In this document: one piece after another, positions 44,440 through 55,300 of the stretch
Layout: each line of letters opens with the position of its first letter
Numbering within the stretch: position 1 is the first letter of the stretch
Assembly (NCBI GenBank): GCA_025358305.1
Contig: JANYJZ010000035.1
Location: 1 to 64,000 of the forward strand
Origin: Ignavibacteriota bacterium
GTDB lineage: Bacteria; Bacteroidota; Ignavibacteria; UBA10030; SZUA-254
DNA: 64,000 bases
Reading direction: 5' to 3'
Program-made: the position numbers and the translations under genes
Notes under the pieces: model-generated
What the model was told of the DNA's origin: nothing
The model's input: only the letters and a program-made list of their open reading frames with translations
Database searches by the model: none

Positions 44440-45513
44440 ATGGTATTTAATCCCACCCGCCCATACGCACTACCCCTGCTGCCACCTCAGCTTAACTTCA
44501 GGCATGACAAGTTCATCTACCTTATGCTGAAGACCCGGACTGAACTCGGCGAATTGAATGGTTATTCTCATGCGCTGCCAAATCCGATGCTGTTGCTTTC
44601 CCCGTCCGTCATCAAGGAGTCCGTCGCCAGCTCAAACATCGAGAATATCAACACGACGGTTGAGCGGGTATTGCAGATGAAGCTCTTTCCGGAATCCGAA
44701 CAACGGCAGCCGGACAGGGAGGTCCTGAGGTACAGCGAGGCGGTCTATTGGGGCTTCGATCAGCTCAAGAAGCTGCCGATCTCAACCCGAGTAGTTCTGG
44801 GGATTCACAAGAAGCTGCTTCCCGATGCGAAACACGCATACCGAACGACTCAGAATGCGATCTCCAATGCGACGAGCGCGGAGATATTGTACACGCCTCC
44901 CCCGGCGCAAGAGATCTCCGCGCTGATGGGAAATTGGGAGAACTTTCTTCATGCAGAGGATGGCGTCGATCCTCTCGTAAAGTGTGCGATTGCACACTAT
45001 CAGTTTGAGGCGATCCATCCATTCATTGATGGAAACGGAAGAACGGGAAGGATCTTGATTGTGCTGAATCTGATCGAGCAAAGACTGCTCTCGCTCCCGA
45101 TTCTGTATGTGAGTGGATTTATCAACAAGAACAGAGGCGAATATTATCAGCTCTTGCGAGAGGTCAGTTCCAAGGACAACTGGGAGGATTTCATTGTCTT
45201 TATGCTGCAGGGCTTCTACACTCAAGCAAAAGAAACGAAGCACCTGCTGTTCATGCTCGCAGACATGTTGGAAGAGACGAAGGAGCGAGTACGGTCGAAC
45301 CACAAGAAGATCTATTCTGCGGATCTCGTGGAGGCATTGTTCGCATACCCTATCGTCAGTCCTGTCAGCCTAGGAAAACGGATCGACGTGAACTACAGGA
45401 CGGCCAGTCGGTATCTTGCGGAGTTGACAAAGGCAAAAGTCTTGGAGGAAAGCTACGTGGGGAAATACCATCTCTTCCTGAACAGACCCCTCCTGGAGTT
45501 GATTGGAAAATGA
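44440..45513 (+). CDS. Fic-family protein (putative AMP-transferase) with winged-helix tail
   Basis: The ATG at 44440 behind GGAGGA gives 357 residues. A Fic_N domain leads (NPTRPYALPLLPP, LLSPSVIKESVASSNIEN). It contains the self-inhibitory motif S64xxxE68N69, so this is a class II Fic. The catalytic loop HPFIDGNGRTGR lies at about 193-204 with the conserved His. The C-terminal ~60 residues (SADLVEALFAYPIVSPVSLGKRIDVNYRTASRYLAELTKAKVL) look like a winged helix. It probably transfers AMP, or another nucleotide, to a hydroxyl of a target protein when inhibition is relieved. Its stop is 21 bp from the tRNA-Glu gene. Confidence 0.92.
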   Translation: MVFNPTRPYALPLLPPQLNFRHDKFIYLMLKTRTELGELNGYSHALPNPMLLLSPSVIKESVASSNIENINTTVERVLQMKLFPESEQRQPDREVLRYSEAVYWGFDQLKKLPISTRVVLGIHKKLLPDAKHAYRTTQNAISNATSAEILYTPPPAQEISALMGNWENFLHAEDGVDPLVKCAIAHYQFEAIHPFIDGNGRTGRILIVLNLIEQRLLSLPILYVSGFINKNRGEYYQLLREVSSKDNWEDFIVFMLQGFYTQAKETKHLLFMLADMLEETKERVRSNHKKIYSADLVEALFAYPIVSPVSLGKRIDVNYRTASRYLAELTKAKVLEESYVGKYHLFLNRPLLELIGK

Positions 45514-45533
45514 GCGGAACATGGAGGGCGTTG

Positions 45534-45605
45534 TAGCGCTAACGGGAATCGAACCCGTATTTGAGCCTTGAGAGGGCTCCGTCCTAACCGTTAGACGATA
45601 GCGCC
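45534..45605 (-). tRNA. tRNA-Glu(CTC)
   Basis: Minus-strand cloverleaf: acceptor GGCGCTA/TAGCGCT (first pair G-T), D-stem GTC/GAC, anticodon stem GAGCC/GGCTC with loop CTCTCAA (anticodon CTC), T-stem ACGGG/CCCGT with loop TTCGATT. CCA is not encoded. Its 3' end faces the repeat-bounded array at 35.4-45.5 kb and supplies the sequence that the repeats resemble. Confidence 0.95.
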
Positions 45606-45721
45606 AGAGAAAGATTCAAAAAAAAACACTTGATGCGGCTGAAATCGAGGATCTTGTCGGTGTAACACCCCTTGTGGCGGTATTAATGTACGTATCCCCG
45701 CTCTCAAATTCAATACAAAAA

Positions 45722-45746
45722 TCCGGCCCGATAGCATCGGGCCGGA
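45722..45746 (-). terminator. Strong rho-independent terminator
   Basis: A perfect 11-bp GC-rich stem (TCCGGCCCGAT / ATCGGGCCGGA) with a 3-nt loop is followed on the minus strand by TTTTTG. It ends the long minus-strand unit after the gene at 45772. An outer inverted repeat GGTGTAACA (45659-45667) / TGTTACACC (45751-45759) encloses it. Confidence 0.92.
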
Positions 45747-45771
45747 CCTTTGTTACACCATAACGCACGCC

Positions 45772-46296
45772 CTACGGTCGTCCCGGAGGGAGCGGTATCC
45801 CGCCTGGAGGAAGCTCATTCTGATTCTTGCTCACAAGAAACGCGATCACACCGCCGGCGATCGCCGCCGCGCCGACAGCGTAGTAGAGCCACTTGCTTTC
45901 CTTGCCGATCTCCTGCACGTGGATCTCGAAGTAGTATCCCTCGCCCTCGAACCCCTGCGGATAGTCACGCCGGTAGTACCAGCGGATCTCCCGGTTCGTG
46001 CCGGCAAAGTATCCCTCCCCGATGTCCCCTTCCGTGGTGACCGGCGCGGCCGAAAAGGCCGGGTCGGTCTCCCGCTTCATGACGACGTCCACCTTGAACT
46101 TCAGGTCGGGGTCGGTCTTCAGGTCGTAGTTGATGACGATAATGTCGTCCTTCACGGTCCATTTGACGTTCGTCCCCTGGGGCTTCTCGTCCTCCTGCTG
46201 CGCCATAACGGGCGAGTGGAGGAGCAGGGCCGCCAGGAACGGGAGGACCGCAAGGACGATCTGCCGCTGGTACCGGAGGAGATGCTTCATGATCAT
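45772..46296 (-). CDS. Small exported protein with C-terminal membrane anchor
   Basis: The ATG at 46296 is placed five bases after AGGTGA, which overlaps the adhesin stop; an ATG at 46290 is also possible. The ~174-residue product has a signal peptide (to about 33, HSPVMAQ) and a ~100-residue beta-domain (VKWTVKDDIIVINYDLKT...GDIGEGYFAGTNREIRWYYRRDYPQGFEGEGYYFEIHV) of a kind common in FCB lipoproteins and gliding/secretion accessory proteins. A C-terminal helix (YYAVGAAAIAGGVIAFLVS) and a Pro/Gly tail follow. It lies directly behind the giant adhesin gene and may help export or anchor that protein. The function is not known. Confidence 0.75.
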   Translation of the reverse strand: MIMKHLLRYQRQIVLAVLPFLAALLLHSPVMAQQEDEKPQGTNVKWTVKDDIIVINYDLKTDPDLKFKVDVVMKRETDPAFSAAPVTTEGDIGEGYFAGTNREIRWYYRRDYPQGFEGEGYYFEIHVQEIGKESKWLYYAVGAAAIAGGVIAFLVSKNQNELPPGGIPLPPGRP

Positions 46297-46305
46297 GGCG
46301 TTCAC

Positions 46306-49300
46306 CTATTTCGTAAGAATCATTTTCTTCGTCTGGACGAGGTTGTCCCCGTCGAGGAGCCTATAGAGATAGACCCCCGTGGCGACCGGGAGGTGATTGT
46401 CGTCGACGCCCTCCCAGACGAACGTGTGGATGCCTTGGTCGTACGCACCGTCGGCGAGCGTCGCGACGCGCTGCCCGAGGATCGAGTAGACGTCTAGCCG
46501 GATCCGGGATTCATGCGGGAGGCTGACGCTGATCGACGTCGTCGGGTTGAACGGGTTCGGGAAGTTCTGCGACAGTTCGAACGTCGTCGGGAGCTGCTTC
46601 GCGATCTCGCCCCGGACGAAGTCCTTCGTCCCGACGATCATCGTGAACGGCATCTTCGGGCCGATGCTCGTGAACGTGTACGTCGGGTGGGCCCGCAGAT
46701 CGTACGGCGTGGTGTTGTACGCGTTCACCAGGACGACCTCCAACCCGGCCGGGATCTGGTCGATGCCGCGGAAGGTGATCGAACCCTTCGTGCCGGCCGT
46801 CTTTGAGACCTCGAACTGCCAGGTCTGACCTTCGCCGATGCCGGGACGGACATCCGAGCTGAACCGCGGGAACCTCTTGTCCCACTCGGGGCGGTTGAAG
46901 TAGAGGAACCCCTGGTCGAGGAAGAGCGGCGGCTTGTGGCTGTCGTTCTCGTCGAGGCCCGGTCTCGCGGAGGAGGAGACCCCGATGAAGTTGTCGGGAT
47001 CCTCGTTGATGTCGGACCGGAGCGAGAGCTGCACGCGCCAGCCGTTCGCCTGCGCCATCGCGTGGGGGGGAGCGGGGCCGAACGGATAAGGCATCTTGAG
47101 GAGCCCGAGTCCCGAGCCGTTGAAGAAGTAGTACCCGCCGAACGGCTCGAGCGTGGTCGCCGTGACGAACGACCCGCCGTACGCGTAGAGCGCCGTCGCG
47201 GCAGGGAGGCCGTTGAGGTCGAGCACCGCGGCCCAATCGACGTTCTTGTCGAACGGGTTCGCGATGATGTTCCAGCCGTCATGGAGCGTGATGGGATACG
47301 AGGCCTCGACCGTATCCAGGACCGGCATCGTCATGTTCGTGACGAAGCTGAAATCCTTCTTCTTCAGGAGCCAGTAGCCGTGCCCGGTGATGAGCCGGGA
47401 GAGCGGCGTGAGCTCTTCGAGATAGTTCTCCGCGGAACCGTTGTCCCAGAACATGCGCCAGTCGGCGGGCGGGGTCCCCGGGAGGTTGTCCGTGAGCCGT
47501 TTCGTGGAGTCGACGATGCCCGGGTTGCTCACGAGCCGGTAGAGCGTCGAGAGCTGCGGGTCGGTCGGGAATGAAACGACCGTCGACATCGGCACGATGA
47601 GCGGGAGCGCGCCCGAGTAGATGGCGAACGTCCCGGTCTCGCCGTGGACGCTCGTATCGGAGGCCGACTCGATCCGGATCTTGCAGGAGTTGCCGAACGG
47701 CGTCGCATCCGGCAGCCTCCAGCTGTACGATCCCGAGTTCGGTATCCCGGTGAGGAGGGTCGCGTACGTCGTCCCACTGTTCGTCGAAAGCCGTACGTTG
47801 ACGCTGCCCGTGATGTCGATGCTCGTCCACTGGAGCGTCTGGACGAACCGCGTCACCCACGGCTTGGCGGGAAGGACGCCGCTCACCGACTTCGGCCGCG
47901 TCGTGAAGTTCCTCGCACTGGAGAACGTCGTGATGTTTCCTCCGACCTTCGCCTTGACGCGCCAGAAGTACATCGTCTTGTTCTGGAGCGCCGGCACCCG
48001 CATCGTCGAATCGGCGATCGATGCGCTGTCATAGACGGCATTCGTAAAGAGCGAGTCGGTCGCCACCTGGAGGATGTAGGCGGTCGCGCCCGGATAGGCG
48101 TGCCAGCTCAGGACCGGCGAGGGGGCAATGCCGGATGCGCCGTCGGGAATGCCCGACAAGCTCGGCGGAGGCAGAAGCGTGCCGAAACTCGCGACCTCCA
48201 CGATCCAGTTCTGCATGATGACCGAAGCAGCACTGTTGGCGCCCGTGTACGAGCCCGTCCCCGAGCCCTGCCACTCGATGAATCCGAACCCGCCGTTCGG
48301 CGCCGCGTTGATGTGCACCGTGTCGCCGGCGTTGTACCACGCTCCGTCGGGGCTGACGGTCCCGCCGCTGCCGGCGACCGTGAAGAGGTAGTGCTGGGTC
48401 GTGAAGGAGGCCGAAATGACGGAATCCTTCACCACCGTGATCGTATGCGAGATGGCGCCGCTGTCGCTCCACGTGTTCCAGAGGTACTGCGTCGGGGCGA
48501 CGAGCTGCTGCGGCGAGGTCGTGCCGACCGTATGGGCCGAATTGAGGAGCCAGTCGAACGACATCGGCGCGGTATACGTTGAATCATCCACGACGATAGA
48601 ACGGCCCGTCGGACTCGTCTGCAGCGTTATCCGAGCCCCCGGCGAGAAATTGCCGGTGACGCTCTTCGGGGTGTTCATGATGACCTTCGTCGGGTTTAGG
48701 TTCGTGACGACCGACCCGGTCCAGGCAGTGAACGCGAAGCCGCTGTTCGCTGTGGCGGAGAGGGTCGCCGTGTCGCCGACGTTGTAGAACGTCTGCCCGG
48801 AGGGCGAGATCGAACCGCCGAAGGGCGGGTTCGCGTTCGTCGTGAGGCCGAACTGCGTCTTGAAGTGCGCGGTGAACGTCGAGTCGTGCGTCCCGACCTC
48901 GATGATGTGCGTCCGCCCGGCGCTGTCGCTCCAGTCGGTCCAAAGGTACCGCGTCCCGCCTGCGACCACCTGGATGCTGTCGGCCGATATGGTGTGCACC
49001 GATCCAGGCAAGAAGCTGAACGTGAAGGTCGACGTGAAGAGGGCGCCGTCGACGAGGAATGTCCGGCCCGCCGGGTTCGTCTTCACCGTGATGAGAACGG
49101 CGTTCTGGCCGAAGTTCACCGCCTCCGTGATGGGGCTGACCATGAAGAGCGTCCCGGGGTTGTTGCCCCCGGAATAGGACCCTGAGCCGCTGCCGCTCCA
49201 GCTGAGGAACCCGTAGCCGTTTGCCGGCGTGGCCGTAATGACGACGGCTTCGCCGCTGTTGTGCCACCCGCTCGCCGGCTGGATCGATCCGCCGAGGCTA

Positions 49301-52300
49301 GAGTTCATCGTCAGGAAGTACTGGGTCGTGAAATTGGCGGTGTAGATCTTCGGGACCGACGGGGCGACGACGTGCGTGGCCGCGCCCGAGTCGCTCCAGC
49401 TCGACCAAACGTAGCGCGTCCCGGCCCCGCCGTTCTGTATCGTGTCGGCCTGGATGGTGTGGTTCGAGTTTGCCAGCCAGCTGAACGTCTGGGGAGCGGT
49501 ATAGGCCGTGCCGTCGACGATGATCGTCCGGGCTGGCGGCGACGTCGTCACGGTGACCTGGACGTTTCCGAGCGTGAACGAGGCGGACTCCGTGATGGGG
49601 CCCGTCATCGTCACGTTCGCCGGGTTGAGAAGGCCGCTATAGGACCCGGCGCCTGAGCCGACCCACGACGTGAAGGAATATCCGCCCGACGGCGTTGCCG
49701 ACACCGGGACGGTCTGCGCGCTGTCGATCCAGCTGCTCGCCGGACTGGCGGTGCCGCCGGTGCCCGCGTTCATCGTGAGGAAGAACTGCGACTTGAGCTT
49801 CACAGTGAAGGTGGTATCCTTGACGAGCGTGACGCTGTGCGTGCGCGCGCCGGAGTCGCTCCAGCTCGAGTAAATGTAGCGCGTGCTGGCCGCCCCGTTT
49901 TGGACGCTGTCAGAGGAGATCGTGTGGCTTGTGCCGCTGGTGAAGGTGAAGGTCTGCGGACTGGTGTAGATCGTTCCGTCGACCGTCACGGAGCGTCCCG
50001 GAGGGTCGGACTGGACGGTCATCTGGACCGGGAAGAGCGTGAAGCTGCCGGTCTCGCTCAACGGCCCGTTCATCGTGACCGAAGAGGGGTTTGCCGGCCC
50101 GGTGTAGGAGCCGGAGCCAGATCCTGCCCAGGTGCTGAAGCTGTAGCCGAGGTTCGGCGTCGCCGTGATCGGTACGTTCGAACCGCTGTTGAACCAGTTG
50201 GTGGCTGGGGAGACCGACCCGCCGGTCCCCGCGCCTGTCGTCAGAAGGTACTGGGTCTTGAAACTCGCCACGAGGATCGAATCGCTTGTCGGCGTGAAGA
50301 AGTGCGTGATGGCGCCCGAGTCGCTCCAGCTGGCCCACGTGTAACGTGTGCCGACGGCTCCTGACTGGGGATCGGTGACGATCGCCAGGGTCAGACCGTT
50401 GCCCGGCGCAACGCTGAAGGTCTGCGGCAACGTGTAATCGCTGCCGTTGACGCGGTAGGCCCGGTTGGCCGGGTTGGTGCCGACGGTGATCTGGTATGGG
50501 TTCTGGGCGAAGTTCGCCGTCTCCGTGATCGGGCTGTTCATGAAGAGCGTGCCCGGGTTATTGCCGCCGGAGTAGGAGCCGACGCCGCCGCCGTTCCAGT
50601 TGAGGAACCCGTAGCTGCTCGCCGGCGTGGCCGTAATGAGCACGGACTCGCCGCTGTTGTGCCACCCGCTCGCCGGCAGGACCGTCCCGCCGACGTTCGT
50701 ATTCATCGTCAGGAAGTACTGGATCGTGAAATTCGCACTGTAGGTCTTCGGGACCGACGTCGCTACGATGTGCGCGGCCGCGCCTGAGTCGCTCCAGTTC
50801 GACCAGGCGTAACGCGTCCCGGCCGCGCCGTTCTGGATCGTGTCGGTCTGGATCGTGTGGTTCGAGTTCGCCAGCCAGCTGAACGTCTGGGGGGCGGTAT
50901 AGGTCGTGCCGTCGACGATGATCGTCCGGGCTGCGGGCGACGTCGTCACGGTGACCAGGACGTTCCCGAGCGTGAACGAGGCGGACTCGGTGACGGGGCC
51001 CGTCATCGTGACTCCTGCCGGGTTGAACGAGCCGCTGTAGGAACCTGCACCCGAGCCGGCCCACGACGTGAAGGAATATCCGCCCGACGGCGTCGCCGAC
51101 ACCGATACGGTCTGCGCGCTGTCGAGCCAATTGCTCGCCGGACTGACGGTGCCGCCGGTGCCTGCGTTCATCGTGAGGAAGAACTGCGTCTTGAGCTTCA
51201 CGGTGAAGGTGGTATCCTTCACGACAGTGACACTATGGGACCGCGCTCCGGAGTCGCTCCAGCTCGCGTAGATGTAGCGTGTGCCGGCCGCCCCGTTTTG
51301 GACGCTGTCAGAGGAGATCGTGTGGCTTGTGCCGCTGGTGAAGGTGAAGGTCTGCGGACTGGTGTAGATCGTGCCGTCGACCGTCACGGAGCGCCCCGGG
51401 GGATCGGAGTGGACGGTCATCTGGACCGGGAAGAGCGTGAAGCTGCCGGTCTCGCTCAACGGCCCGTTCATCGTGACCGAAGAGGGGTTTGCCGGCCCGG
51501 TATAGGAACCGGATCCCGTGCCGCTCCATGTGCTGAAGCTGTAACTGACGTTCGGCGTCGCCGTGATCGGTACGCTCGAGCCGCTGTTGAACCAGTTGGT
51601 GGCAGGGGAGACCGACCCGCCGGTCCCCGCGCCCATCGTCAGGAGATACTGCGTATTGAAACTCGCCACGAGAATCGAATCGCTTGTCGGCGTGAAGAAG
51701 TGCGTGATGGCGCCCGAGTCGCTCCAGCTGGCCCACGCGTACCGAGTACCGACGGGTCCCGACTGGGGATCGGTGACGATCGCCAGGGTCAGACCGTTGC
51801 CCGGCGCTACGCCGAAGGTCTGCGGCAACGTATAATCGCTGCCGTTGACGCGGTAGGCCCGGCCGGCCGGGTTGGTGCCGACGGTGATCTGGTACGGGTT
51901 CTGGGCGAAGTTCGCCGTCTCCGTTATGGGGCTGAGCATGAAGAGCGTCCCGGGGTTGTTGCCGCCGGAGTACGAGCCGACCCCGATGCCGCTCCAGTTA
52001 AGGAACCCGAAGTTGTTCGTCGGCGTGGCCGAGATGACCACGGACTCGCCGCTGTCGTGCCACCCGCTTGCCGGCAGGACCGTCCCGCCGACGTTCGTGT
52101 TCATCGTCAGGAAGTACTGCGTGGTGAAGTTCGCGGTGAACGTCGTGTTGACCAAGGGGGCGACGGTATGGAGCCGCGCTCCCGCGTCGCTCCAGTTCGA
52201 CCAGACGTAGCGCGTCCCGGCCGAGCCGTTCTGAAGGGTGTCGCTCTGGATCGTGTGGTTCGAGTTGGCCACCCAGCTGAACGTCTGGGGTGCGGTGTAC

Positions 52301-55300
52301 GTGATACCGTCGACGATGATCGTCCGGGCTGCGGGCGATGTCGTCACGGTGACGGAGATCGTGTTCGGCGAGAAGTTGGCAGTTTCCGTGATGGGACTGT
52401 TCATCGTCACCGACCCAGGATTGGAAGCGCCTGAGAAGGAGACGGTCCCCGAACCGATCCAGTTGAGGAAGCTGTAGCCGGTCCCCGGTATCCCGGTGAT
52501 CGGCACGACCTGGGCGCTGTTGAACCAGCCGCTCGTCGGCGTGGCGGTGCCGCCCGTACCGGCGTTCATCGTGAGGAAATACTGCGTGGCGAACGATGCG
52601 GTGAACGTCGTATTGACGAGCGACGAAACCGAGTGCGAGAGGGCCCCCGCGTCATTCCATCCGGTCCAGTCGTACCGTGTTCCCGCCACTCCGTTCTGAA
52701 GACTGTCGGAGGCGATCGTGTGGCTCACGTTCGCCACCCACGTGAAGGTCTGGGGGGAGGTGTATGTCGTCCCGTCGACGGTGATCGAACGCCCGACGGG
52801 CACGGTCGTGAAGGTGACTGTGATGTTGTTCGGCGAGAAGTTCGCCGTTTCGGTGATGGGGCCGTTCATCGTCACAGAAGGGGAGGCGAGCCCGCCCGTA
52901 TAGGAGCCGGTCCCTGAGCCGGTCCAGTTCGCGAAGGAATATCCTGTCCCCGGTGTCGCGGAAATGGGCACGGACTGGCCGCTGTTGAACCAGTTGCTGG
53001 CCGGCGACGACGTGCCGCCCGTTCCCGCCGCCATCGTGAGATAATACTGCGTGCTGAAATTCACCGTGAACGTCGTGTCGCTCACCGGCGCCACCGCATG
53101 CGACTGTGCGCCGGCGTCGCTCCACGAGGTCCAGTTGTACCGCGTGAGCGTGTCGCCCTGGGGCGAGACCGTGTTGATGGTGTGCGACGCCGTCGCGGAC
53201 CAGACGAACGCCTGCGAATTCGTGTAGGTCGTTCCGTCGACGATGAACGTGCGCCCTGCCGGCGACGACTTCACCGTGACGTTGATGGGGAAGAGCGTGA
53301 AGCTCGCATTCTCGGTGATCGCTCCGTTGACCGTGACGGAAGAGGCGTTCACGGGGCCCGTGTACGAGCCGGTGCCCGAACCCGTCCATCCGGCGAACGA
53401 GTACCCCACCGTCGGGGTCGCGGAGATCGGTACCGACGCGGCGGTGTCGCGCCAGCTGCTGACCGGAAGGACGGTGCCTCCCGTCCCCGCGTTCATCGTG
53501 AGGAAGAACTGCCGGCGGAACACCGCCGTATAGGTTGTGTTCGAGAACGGCACAAGAAAGGAGTGCGTACGGGTGTCTCCGTCGCTCCAGTTGTTCCAGA
53601 TGTAGCGCGATGTCCCGAGCTGGCTCTGGATGCTGTCCGTCGAGATGCTATGCACCGAACCCGGCAGGAAGCTGAACGTCTGCTGAATGGTAAAGGGCGA
53701 ACTGTCGACGTAGAAGACCTGTCCCGGGGGGGACGTCGTGACGCTGATGAGGACGTTGTTGAGCGTAAAGTTCGCCGTTTCGCTGATCGGCCCGCCCATG
53801 AAGACGCTGCCCGGGTTATTGCCGCCGATGACAGCGCCTGGCCCTGAACCGCCCCAGAAGTTGAAGCTGTAGCCGCTCGAGGGGATCGCGGTGATCTGGA
53901 CGAAGGCGGCGCTGTCCTGATACCCTGTGGCGGGCGTTGTCGTGCCGCCTATGTTCGCGTTGACGGTCAGGAGGAACTGCGTCTTGAACGTCGCCGTGTA
54001 CGTCGTGTTGACGAGCGGCGTGACGTTATGGGACCGCGCGCCGGCGTCGTTCCAGCTGTTCCAGGCGTAGCGGATGCTCCCCGCGGCGGTCTGGAGGCTG
54101 TCGGTGGCGATCGAATGGGTCTGGGTGGCGGTCCAGGTGAAGGTCTGGGGGCTTGTGAAATTCACGCCGTCGACTGTGATCGTCTTTCCCGAGGGGACGG
54201 TCTGCACGTTGATCGTGAGCGTCGCGGGTACGAACGTCACGGAGATCGTGTGGTTCGTCGTGACGCTGTCGAACGGATACGAGACGACGGCTCCCTGCGA
54301 TATGCCGTCCACCAGCACGCTCGATACGGCGAACCCCGCGTTCGGGATCATGGTGAAGGTCTGGCTCCCGCCGCTGATGACGTTGACGGCGCCGGTTGGG
54401 GAGATGGTCCCGTTCGCACCGGAGGAGGCGGTGATCGTGTAGGTCGTGAGCGTGAAGGCGGAACTCACGGCTGCTGTGAGGCCCGACGCCGAGGCGGTGA
54501 TGTTCTTCACGCCGGCCTGGTTGACGCTCAGGTTGCTGAACGTCGCGAGGCCTGAAGCGTTCGTGAGCTGCGTGGTCGTGCCGGTGAGCGCACCGGTGCC
54601 GGTGGAGAGGCTCATCGTGACCGAGATGCCCGCGGTGGAGACGTTGTTGCCGGCAACATCGCGGAGCTGCACGGAGACGGCCGGGGCAATGAACGCGCCG
54701 GCAAGACCGTTCGAGGGCTGCTGGACGAACGCGAGCTGCGTGGCGGCCCCCGCACTGACCGTGATCGTTCCGGAATTCACCGGAGTGAGGGCTGCGGAAA
54801 CGACGTGGATCTGCGCGGTCCCGGTGAGATGTCCCGTGAGGATAGCGCTCTTCACATCGCCGTTCGGGACGAGATCACCCGCGGCGACGCCGCCCGTCGG
54901 GCTTGCCAGCGACCAGGAGTCTGCCGCGACGTTCGAGACGAAGTTCCCCGATCCGTCCCGTGTGATCGCGTAGACGGTGATCGCGCTACCCGATACGAGG
55001 CTCTGGACTGGGACGACGGAGCCGGAACCGTCCGGCGCCGTCTCGACGCGGACGGTCGTCGCTGTGCCCGCCGCGATCGTAAAGCTGCTGCTCACCGCCG
55101 AAGCGAGCCCGCCGCTCGATGCGGTGAGGCCCTTCGTGCCGACGAGGTTGATGCTGAGATCATTGAAGGTCGCAAGGCCTGCCGCGCTCGTAATCCGCGT
55201 GGTTGTGCCGGAGAGCGTCCCCGTCCCGGAGGATAGGGCCGTGGTAATCGAGACCCCCGACGCGGAGATGTTGTTCCCGAAGTTGTCCTGGATCTGGACC

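Noticed and set aside
35433-45605. Reading the repeats as classical integron attC sites
   Set aside because: The copies lack a clear GTTRRRY/RYYYAAC box pair and the imperfect palindrome of attC, and there is no intI. The tRNA 3'-end match explains the conserved bases better. A divergent recombination site cannot be fully excluded.
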